NCBI GenBank assembly: GCA_020725585.1
Contig: DYES01000007.1
Span: 1 to 64,000 of the forward strand
Direction of reading: 5' to 3'
Source: Desulfovirgula sp.
GTDB taxonomy: Bacteria > Bacillota > Desulfotomaculia > Desulfotomaculales > Nap2-2B
DNA length: 64,000 nt
The stretch's first letter is position 1. Every line of letters starts with the position of its first letter. Below the pieces are notes generated by a model. It was given only the letters and a program-made list of their open reading frames with translations, was not told the origin of the DNA and searched no databases. A program made the position numbers and the translations under genes. Of this stretch, positions 56,613 to 64,000 are shown piece by piece.

Positions 56613-59318
56613 TTGGCGACCGACACTCTGTTAGTTATTGACGGCAACAGCCTGGCCCACCGGGCTTTTCACGCCATCCCCCTTCTTTCTACCACCCAAG
56701 GAATTATTACCAACGCTGTGTATGGGTTCACCAATATGCTTTTAAAAGTGCTGGCCGAGCATCCTGCCCAGCTGGTGGCGGTTTGTTTTGACAAGGGTAA
56801 AGTTACTTTCCGTCACGATGCTTACGGGGAATACAAGGCTCACCGCAAAGCTACCCCAGACGAGCTGCGCGGGCAATTTCCTTTAATCAAAGAATTCCTC
56901 TGCGCTATGCGCATTCCCGTGCTGGAATGCGAGGGCTACGAGGCCGATGATTTAATTGGAACGCTAATTAAGGAAGCCCAAACGGCGAAAATCAGAAGCA
57001 TCATTTTGACCGGGGACCAGGATGCCCTGCAGCTTGTTTCTCCGTTAACAAAAGTACTGCTGACCAAAAAAGGGATTACAGAATTAGAGGAATATACCGA
57101 GGGAAAGGTCTGGGAGCGCTTTGGCGTAACTCCCGCCCAATTTACAGATTTTAAAGGGCTGGTCGGGGACCAATCGGATAACATTCCGGGCGTTCCGGGC
57201 ATCGGGGCGAAAACAGCCGCCGCTCTCCTCAAAAAATACGGCTCCCTGGAAAACCTGATCAATCATGCTTACCAACTGCCCGAACGCCACCGGGGAAAAA
57301 TCCAGGAATTTGCGGAGCAGGCAGTATTGTCTAAAAAACTGGCCACGATCACGCAAGACGCACCTTTAACCGTCGATTTGCAGGAGTGCCGGTGGGAGGG
57401 ACCGGATTACCAGAAGGTTTTGAGCTTCTTCAACAAATTAGAGTTTAAAAGCCTGCTCCGTTCGCTTACCCAATCAGATAAAACGGAGAAGAAAAAAGAC
57501 AGGTCCGGGAGGGAAAAAGCGGCAAGCATCTTTGAGGCCAACGACGTAGACACTTACCGGGTGGGTTTTTCTCAAATAACGCAATGTGGACAGTGGGAAC
57601 AGTTCCTGGCCGCGGCGCGGCGTGCGCGCCGCGCGGCCCTGGCTATAGAGGGCAGCCGGGACGAAGGAGCCCGAGCAGCAGCCCTGGCGGTGCTGGACTT
57701 TTCCCGGGAAAGCCGGCAAGAACTGCAAATCGCTTATCTGCCGCTTACAACCGAAAAACAACTGGCTGCGCTGCGGGAGATTTGTGAAGATCCGGACGTG
57801 GAGAAAATCGTTCACGACGGCAAAAACGCCCTCTGGCTCTTGAAGCCAAACAATATTGAGCTGCGCAATCTGGCCTTTGACACGATGGTGGCGGCTTATC
57901 TGATCAATCCCGGTTCGCCTAACCTGGATTTGCCGGACCTGGCGCTGGAAAATTTAAATGTGGTCCTGCCGGCAAGCGGGCCGGGGGCCTTGCCCGCCCG
58001 GGCCGACGCCGTTTACCGCTTAACTGATATTCTGCGGGCTAAATTGCATTTGATGGAAGTTGACCGGCTCTTCTACGAGGTAGAAATGCCTTTAATATAC
58101 GTCCTGGCCGACATGGAGATGGCCGGCGTGGCTCTGGACATAGGCCGCCTGGCCGCCATGTCTGAAGAACTGGGACAAAGAATCCAGGAACTTGCTGTCG
58201 AGATATACCGGCTGGCCGGGGAAGAGTTCAACATCAACTCCACCAGGCAGTTGGCCCACATTCTTTTTGAAAAACTCCGGCTGCCGGTAATCAAGCGCAC
58301 CAAGACGGGATACTCCACAGACGTGGAGGTACTGGAAGAGCTGGCCGGCGCGCACCCCGTCATCAGTAAGATTTTAGAGCACCGGCAGCTCATGAAGCTA
58401 AAATCCACGTACGTGGACGGCCTGGCGGCGCTCATCAACCCGCGGACCGGCCGGGTGCACACTACTTTTCACCAGACGGTCACGGCCACCGGGCGCTTGA
58501 GCAGTTCCGACCCGAACCTGCAAAACATCCCCATCCGCCTGGAAGAAGGGCGAAAAATCAGGCAGGTCTTTATTCCCCGTCAGAAAGGCAACCTAATCCT
58601 GGCCGCCGATTATTCCCAAATCGAGCTGCGCATCCTGGCCCACATGACGGGCGACCCGAATCTGGTGGAAGCCTTTGTGACCGGACAGGACATTCACACC
58701 CGCACCGCCGCCGAAGTGTTCGGCGTGGCCGCAGCGGAGGTAACTGTCGACATGCGCGCCCGGGCGAAGGCCGTCAATTTTGGGATTGTCTACGGCTTGA
58801 GCGACTACGGCCTGTCCCGGGACATCAACGTCTCCCGCCAGGAGGCGAAACAGTACATCGAAAACTACTTTCAGCGCTACAAGGGCGTAAAGGAATACGT
58901 GGAGCGCATTAAAACGGAAGCACGGGAGAAGGGGTACGTCACTACCATCCTGAACAGGCGCCGCTACCTGCCCGACCTTTTCAGCCCCAACCGGACGGTA
59001 CGCAGTTTTGCCGAACGGGCGGCAATCAACACCCCCATCCAGGGCAGCGCCGCCGATATCATCAAACTGGCCATGCTCCGGATTCATGAAGAATTAAATA
59101 AACGCCAGCTGGAAACGAAGATGATTCTCCAGGTGCACGACGAGCTGATTTTCGACGCACCCGCCCGGGAACTGGAGGAAGTGGCCCAGCTTGTGCGGAA
59201 CCGCATGGAAAACGCCGTTACCCTAAGCGTGCCGCTGGTTGTAGAGCTCAAAGCAGGGCCGAACTGGTACGAAACCAGGCCGCTTGAGCTGAAAAATTCC
59301 GCCAAGCCCAGGGCGTAA
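56613..59318 (+). CDS. polA: DNA polymerase I (TTG start)
   Basis: 5'-3' exonuclease domain (LVIDGNSLAHRAFHA), polymerase motifs A (AADYSQIELRILAH), B (RARAKAVNFGIVYG), C (LQVHDELIFD). Confidence 0.98.
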   Translation: MATDTLLVIDGNSLAHRAFHAIPLLSTTQGIITNAVYGFTNMLLKVLAEHPAQLVAVCFDKGKVTFRHDAYGEYKAHRKATPDELRGQFPLIKEFLCAMRIPVLECEGYEADDLIGTLIKEAQTAKIRSIILTGDQDALQLVSPLTKVLLTKKGITELEEYTEGKVWERFGVTPAQFTDFKGLVGDQSDNIPGVPGIGAKTAAALLKKYGSLENLINHAYQLPERHRGKIQEFAEQAVLSKKLATITQDAPLTVDLQECRWEGPDYQKVLSFFNKLEFKSLLRSLTQSDKTEKKKDRSGREKAASIFEANDVDTYRVGFSQITQCGQWEQFLAAARRARRAALAIEGSRDEGARAAALAVLDFSRESRQELQIAYLPLTTEKQLAALREICEDPDVEKIVHDGKNALWLLKPNNIELRNLAFDTMVAAYLINPGSPNLDLPDLALENLNVVLPASGPGALPARADAVYRLTDILRAKLHLMEVDRLFYEVEMPLIYVLADMEMAGVALDIGRLAAMSEELGQRIQELAVEIYRLAGEEFNINSTRQLAHILFEKLRLPVIKRTKTGYSTDVEVLEELAGAHPVISKILEHRQLMKLKSTYVDGLAALINPRTGRVHTTFHQTVTATGRLSSSDPNLQNIPIRLEEGRKIRQVFIPRQKGNLILAADYSQIELRILAHMTGDPNLVEAFVTGQDIHTRTAAEVFGVAAAEVTVDMRARAKAVNFGIVYGLSDYGLSRDINVSRQEAKQYIENYFQRYKGVKEYVERIKTEAREKGYVTTILNRRRYLPDLFSPNRTVRSFAERAAINTPIQGSAADIIKLAMLRIHEELNKRQLETKMILQVHDELIFDAPARELEEVAQLVRNRMENAVTLSVPLVVELKAGPNWYETRPLELKNSAKPRA

Positions 59319-59383
59319 ATGTTTTGTTCTCAGGTAACATATTTTAAGGTAACAGATAACATAAGACATAAGGAGATGACAGC

Positions 59384-60211
59384 ATGCCCGAACTGCCGGA
59401 AGTGGAAACGATCAAGCGCACCCTGGAAACCAAAATACCGGGGCTGTCTTTTACGGGGGTGGAAATATTTTTACCGAAGATAATTAAAAACCCCGCTCCC
59501 CAAGAATTTTCGGCCCGCCTCCCCGGCAAGGAGATTAAAAAGCTGGAACGCAAAGGCAAATACCTGCTTATCCGCCTCTCCGAAAACCTTGTCCTGATTA
59601 TCCACCTGCGCATGACGGGCAGGCTCGTGTACTCCCTGCCGGATACCCCTGTTGCCCCGCATACGCACGTAATTTTTCACTTAAACAACGGCTGTCAGCT
59701 TCGCTACGGGGACCTGCGCCAGTTCGGGCAGATCTCCCTTGTGCCGGCAAGCGATTTGGCCAGTTTTCCTGGCTTAAGCAGTCTGGGGCCTGATCCCTTC
59801 GATCCTCATTTCACGCGTGAATTTTTTAAAAGAGAGCTTAAAAAAAGGCGCACCATGCTCAAACCCCTGCTCCTGGACCAAAGCTTTGTGTCCGGCTTGG
59901 GCAATATCTACGCAGATGAGGTTCTTTACCGGGCACGGCTTCACCCGCGGCGGCAGTCGCACACCCTAACCCCCCGGGAAGCCAGCTGCCTCTACCGTGC
60001 CATCCGGGAAGTCTTGCAGGAAGCCATTGCAAACCGGGGAACAAGCATTAGGGATTACGTCGACGGGAACGGCAATGAAGGTAATTACCAGAATTTACTT
60101 AAAGTACACGACCGGGAAGGAGAGCCCTGTTTAAAATGCGGCAGGCCCATTGTGAGGGCCCGCCTCGGAGGACGGGGAACCTACCTTTGCCCGCACTGCC
60201 AAAAATCTTAA
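59384..60211 (+). CDS. mutM: Formamidopyrimidine-DNA glycosylase
   Basis: MPELPEVETIKRTL and C-terminal CLKCGRPIVRARLGGRGTYLCPHCQ zinc finger. Confidence 0.98.
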   Translation: MPELPEVETIKRTLETKIPGLSFTGVEIFLPKIIKNPAPQEFSARLPGKEIKKLERKGKYLLIRLSENLVLIIHLRMTGRLVYSLPDTPVAPHTHVIFHLNNGCQLRYGDLRQFGQISLVPASDLASFPGLSSLGPDPFDPHFTREFFKRELKKRRTMLKPLLLDQSFVSGLGNIYADEVLYRARLHPRRQSHTLTPREASCLYRAIREVLQEAIANRGTSIRDYVDGNGNEGNYQNLLKVHDREGEPCLKCGRPIVRARLGGRGTYLCPHCQKS

Positions 60212-60293
60212 GGACTGACGGCCAGGCACAATACCGCCTCTCCCCCCATAAAATTAAAGTTAGGTAAAAAAACAGCGGGGGGACTAAAAAGAG

Positions 60294-60947
60294 GTGGAGT
60301 TTTTTACGCTTGTTCTTTTTGCTCTGGCTTTAAATATGGATGCTTTCGCCACCGGCGTTGCCTACGGTATGCGCAAGATCAAACTCCCCTTCTCCTCTCT
60401 TTTGATCATCAGCGGTCTTTCGGTTTTGGCCATTACACTTTCCATGCTGGCCGGAAGCCTGCTGGCCGGCTTGGTCTCCGAAACTTTTGCCCGTCGCCTG
60501 GGAGGCCTTATCTTGCTTCTTATCGGCAGCTGGTTCGCCGGGCAAAGCCTGCTTAAAAACAGCAGCCACAATGCCTACAGCGTCCCCGGCGAAACCCAGG
60601 TAGCGAAAACGCTGCTCCAGATTCGCATCTGCGCCCTGGGGCTGGTTATTCACGTCTTAAGGGAGCCCCAGCGCGCCGACCTGGATCTTTCCGGTGAAAT
60701 TTCCACGGGCGAAGCCTTTCTATTGGGCGCTGCCCTGGCCATGGACTCTTTTGGAGCCGGCTTTGCCGCCTGCCTGCTCGGTTTTGACCTCACCCGCACC
60801 GCCGCCATGGTGGGCATTGGTCACATCCTTCTCACCTACCTGGGCCTGCTGGCCGGCCGGAGCTTCAGTGCCACCTGGTTTGGAAAGCAGTTTTCCGTCC
60901 TTCCAGGATGCATCTTGATTGTGCTGGGATTATTAAAGATGTGGTGA
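60294..60947 (+). CDS. ytaF: Sporulation membrane protein YtaF (MntP-like)
   Basis: ALALNMDAFATGVAYGMRKIKLP and ALAMDSFGAGFAA repeats; GTG start. Confidence 0.88.
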   Translation: MEFFTLVLFALALNMDAFATGVAYGMRKIKLPFSSLLIISGLSVLAITLSMLAGSLLAGLVSETFARRLGGLILLLIGSWFAGQSLLKNSSHNAYSVPGETQVAKTLLQIRICALGLVIHVLREPQRADLDLSGEISTGEAFLLGAALAMDSFGAGFAACLLGFDLTRTAAMVGIGHILLTYLGLLAGRSFSATWFGKQFSVLPGCILIVLGLLKMW

Positions 60948-60984
60948 TGCAGCAGGAAAAAGTTTTTCCCCGGCGAATAAAAAT

Positions 60985-61560
60985 ATGAGGTGGTTTTTTG
61001 TGTTTTTTCGCCGCAGAAATAGAATTGCCTGGGTGCGAATTCTATTTCTGCTGCTCATTTTATTTCTAGTTTTCAATGCCGGCCGCATCGCCAAAGCTTT
61101 TTACCCCTTTTTATACCGGGATATAATTTTCCATTATGCGCGAGAGTATAATATCGACCCCTATCTGATTGCGGCCATTATAAAAACAGAAAGCAATTTT
61201 AACCCCCGGGCCGTTTCCCCCAAAGGCGCCCTGGGGTTAATGCAGGTTATGCCGCAAACGGGAAAATGGGCGGCCGAAGCAATTGGACAGGCTGATTTCA
61301 ACCCTGAGCAGCTTTTTAACCCGGAAGTCAACATCCGGATCGGGACGTGGTACCTGGCCGATCTTTACCGGGAGTTTCAAGGCAATCTCGTTTTAGCGCT
61401 AGCGGCCTACAACGGCGGCCGCGGCAACGTCAGGAAATGGCTCTTGCAAGAAGGCTGGAGCCGGCTAAACAATGTGGACCAAGTGCCTTTTCCGGAAACC
61501 AGGCAGTTTATTCGCAAGGTTATCTGGAACTATAAAGTATATAAAAGCCTATATGATTAA
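60985..61560 (+). CDS. Soluble lytic murein transglycosylase-like protein
   Basis: IIKTESNFNPRAVSPKGALGLMQVMPQT and ALAAYNGG motifs. Confidence 0.95.
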   Translation: MRWFFVFFRRRNRIAWVRILFLLLILFLVFNAGRIAKAFYPFLYRDIIFHYAREYNIDPYLIAAIIKTESNFNPRAVSPKGALGLMQVMPQTGKWAAEAIGQADFNPEQLFNPEVNIRIGTWYLADLYREFQGNLVLALAAYNGGRGNVRKWLLQEGWSRLNNVDQVPFPETRQFIRKVIWNYKVYKSLYD

Positions 61561-61610
61561 AAATATTTCCTGGCTAAAATTACGTATAATTGTTGTTGGA
61601 GGAAATAACG

Positions 61611-62546
61611 ATGAGAGAAATAATTAAAGGGGCCTTTTACGGCGCCGCCGTAGGCGATGCCCTGGGCGGTCCGGCGGAATTGCTCAGCGCTGAAGAAATC
61701 CGGGAAAAATACGGGGTTTTAAATGAAATGGTCGGCGGCGGCTGGCTCAAACTGGAACCGGGCGAATATACAGACGACACCCAAATGATTATCGCCGTGG
61801 CAAAAGGGATCCTGGCCAACCCTTATTCTCCCGTGGAGGAAATCGGCCGGGCCTTTATTCGCTGGTATCAATCCGGCCCTAAAGACATCGGCAACACTAC
61901 CTTAATGTCCTTTCGCAACTACCTGCGTTTGGGCAACTGGGAGGAAGCCGCCCGGCTAACCGCCCAAACCTTAAACAAACTGGACAGCAACGGCGGGCTG
62001 ATGCGGACGCTGCCGGTAACCTTTGGCTACTGGGGCAACCTCCCCGCAATGGCCAAGTGGTCGGCGCGAATCTGTACAATGACGCACTACAGCCAGGAAG
62101 GAATGGCCTGCTGTATATTTTACAACCTTTTAGTTTACCTCGCCGGGCAGAAAAAAACCTCCAAAAGGGAAATGGTTACGGAGGCCCTCCACGAAACAGA
62201 CAAATTCTGCAAAACCCTGGACATTCACCCGACAAAGTTTTTCTGGCACGTTATCCACAACGTCCAGAAAGGAACGCCCAGCGTAATACCGCGCGGGAAT
62301 GCCCTCGATACTCTGGCCGCCTCCCTTCAGGCCTTTCTGAACACGGATAGTTTCGAGGAGGCCCTGGTTGAAGTGGTTAACCGCGGCGATGATACCGATA
62401 CCGCCGGCACGGTCACTGGCGGCCTGGCCGGGGCTTATTACGGTTACTCCTCCATCCCCGCGCGATGGCTTTCTGCCTTAAAAAACACCGCCGAGCTCGA
62501 AGAAATAACCGAGGAGTTTTGCCGGCTGCTCAAAACCCAAGCCTGA
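61611..62546 (+). CDS. ADP-ribosylglycohydrolase family protein
   Basis: GAAVGDALGGPAE, YTDDTQM, NRGDDTDTAGTVTGGLAGAYYG; ORF track start 61590, ATG at 61611 follows GGAGG. Confidence 0.94.
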   Translation: MREIIKGAFYGAAVGDALGGPAELLSAEEIREKYGVLNEMVGGGWLKLEPGEYTDDTQMIIAVAKGILANPYSPVEEIGRAFIRWYQSGPKDIGNTTLMSFRNYLRLGNWEEAARLTAQTLNKLDSNGGLMRTLPVTFGYWGNLPAMAKWSARICTMTHYSQEGMACCIFYNLLVYLAGQKKTSKREMVTEALHETDKFCKTLDIHPTKFFWHVIHNVQKGTPSVIPRGNALDTLAASLQAFLNTDSFEEALVEVVNRGDDTDTAGTVTGGLAGAYYGYSSIPARWLSALKNTAELEEITEEFCRLLKTQA

Positions 62547-62569
62547 CTGATCAAAGGCTGAAAAAAGAT

Positions 62570-62591
62570 ACCCGCCTGCTTACAGGCGGGT
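62570..62591. repeat. GC-rich hairpin ACCCGCCTG-CTTA-CAGGCGGGT
   Basis: 9-bp perfect stem; T-run only on the minus-strand side. Confidence 0.8.
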
Positions 62592-62837
62592 GATTCATAA
62601 GAGGGGGTATAAGCACAACAAGCCATTCGCAAGCAAAATACATACCATATGTTCATAACCATTATAAACTAATAATATTCGTATGTCAATAATAAGTTAG
62701 ACCCTCTTTCCCCGTTTCCAGGATATTGCTCTGAACACCTCTTCACCGCCGGAACATAAACGGAAGAAAAGAAGGCAGGAACATGTTTGTTAACTGTGGA
62801 AGTATTTACTTAGGCAATTAAGAAAGGAGAAGGCAAT

Positions 62838-64000
62838 GTGTACTGGGACCGCGAGAACGAGACCTTACCCCGGGAAAAACTGCAAATACTCCAACTGGAA
62901 AAACTGCAATTGACCATCGAGCGGGTTTACCGGAACGTGCCCTACTACCGGGCAAAATTTACGGAAATGGGTATTAAACCCTCCTCCATCCGTTCTTTGG
63001 AAGACATGCGCCGCCTGCCCTTCACGACCAAGCAGGACCTGCGGGATAATTATCCCTTTGGCTTGTTTGCCGTGCCCATGAGCGATGTGGTGCGCGTCCA
63101 CGCTTCTTCGGGAACTACAGGCAAACCCACCGTGGTGGGATATACTAAAAACGATATCAACATCTGGGCAGAGCTAATTGCCCGGTCCCTGGTCTGTGCC
63201 GGGGGCACCAAATTCGACGTGGTGCAAAACGCCTACGGCTACGGTTTATTTACCGGCGGGCTGGGCCTGCACTACGGCGCCGAGCGGCTGGGCGCGGCGG
63301 TGGTTCCCATTTCCGGGGGCAACACCCAGCGGCAGCTCATGCTGATGCAGGATTTCGGCGCCACCATTCTCACCTGTACCCCTTCTTACGCCCTTTATCT
63401 GGCAGAGGAAGGGCAAAAAATGGGCCTGGATTTTAAAAAGCTGCCGTTGAAGGCCGGCATTTTCGGCGCCGAACCCTGGTCGGAGCGGATGCGCCGCCAA
63501 CTGGAGGAAAAACTGGACTTAACGGCACTGGATATTTACGGCCTGTCGGAGATCATGGGCCCCGGCGTGGCCATGGAGTGCCCGGCCAAGGAGGGCATGC
63601 ACATCTTCGAGGACCATTTTATACCGGAAATCATCGATCCGGACACGGGAGAAGTGCTGCCGCCCGGGGAAGAGGGTGAGCTGGTGATCACCACCATAAC
63701 CAAGGAAGCTTTTCCCCTCATTCGCTACCGCACCCGGGACATCACCCGGCTTAATCCGGAGCCCTGCCCCTGCGGCCGGACCCATGTGCGCATCAGGCGC
63801 ATTACCGGCCGCAGCGACGACATGCTGATCATCCGCGGCGTAAACGTGTTCCCCTCCCAGGTGGAAAGCGTGCTCCTGGAATTTGGCGAGACCGAGCCCC
63901 ACTACCTTCTGGTGGTGGACCGCAAAGGCAGTCTGGACCAGCTGGAAATCTGGGTAGAAGTGGCCGAACAATTCTTTAGCGACAAAGTGCGCCAGCTGGA
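62838..64000 (+). CDS. paaK: Phenylacetate-CoA ligase, 3' truncated by window end; not in ORF track
   Basis: GTG start after AAAGGAG; translation [38 protein letters not shown]..., [31 protein letters not shown]. Confidence 0.93.
   Translation, partial: MYWDRENETLPREKLQILQLEKLQLTIERVYRNVPYYRAKFTEMGIKPSSIRSLEDMRRLPFTTKQDLRDNYPFGLFAVPMSDVVRVHASSGTTGKPTVVGYTKNDINIWAELIARSLVCAGGTKFDVVQNAYGYGLFTGGLGLHYGAERLGAAVVPISGGNTQRQLMLMQDFGATILTCTPSYALYLAEEGQKMGLDFKKLPLKAGIFGAEPWSERMRRQLEEKLDLTALDIYGLSEIMGPGVAMECPAKEGMHIFEDHFIPEIIDPDTGEVLPPGEEGELVITTITKEAFPLIRYRTRDITRLNPEPCPCGRTHVRIRRITGRSDDMLIIRGVNVFPSQVESVLLEFGETEPHYLLVVDRKGSLDQLEIWVEVAEQFFSDKVRQL

Noticed and set aside
62444-62662. 72-aa minus-strand ORF
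   Set aside because: Runs through the hairpin and antisense of the ADP-ribosylglycohydrolase 3' end; no family match.
1-64000. CRISPR arrays, rRNA operon, prophage, defence islands, intact IS elements
   Set aside because: No regularly spaced repeats, rRNA sequence, phage, cas, restriction or transposase proteins were seen in the ORFs.

Overview
This 64 kb window looks like chromosomal core sequence from a Gram-positive spore-former of the Peptococcaceae/Moorella type; that placement is inferred from gene content and order. Most genes are housekeeping or sporulation genes on the minus strand: ispA-xseB, rtcB, hpf, csp, a SpoVD-like PBP, spoVS, rny, recA, cinA, pgsA, rimO, a rodZ-like gene, ftsK/spoIIIE, uppP, tyrA, rpe, rsgA, prkC, prpC, thrS, ytxC, dacF and ctp. 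Plus-strand genes include polA-mutM-ytaF-slt and an alpha-glucan cluster (DUF4912, GH57) that faces GH15, a nucleotidyltransferase/PMM fusion, a GT4 and a CBM25-like gene. There is one tRNA-Val(GAC). I saw no rRNA, CRISPR array or intact mobile element. The most interesting signals are: (1) a long noncoding region downstream of ispA with its own strong promoter, which by position and size is probably the 5' part of an OLE RNA; (2) the recA-rny intergenic region, with a 20-bp-arm AT-rich inverted repeat and a terminator only 36 nt upstream of rny, a possible attenuator or small RNA; (3) an intrinsic terminator located before the stop codon of a tRNA-thiolation-like gene; (4) a compact alpha-glucan locus with a degenerate PMM domain and a stand-alone CBM; (5) a probable SEC-C-associated-domain/cyclin-like-HTH fusion protein; (6) a perfect-spacing SigH promoter for spoVS; (7) two genes absent from the supplied ORF track: a 53-aa rubredoxin-like protein and the 3'-truncated PaaK at the window end.
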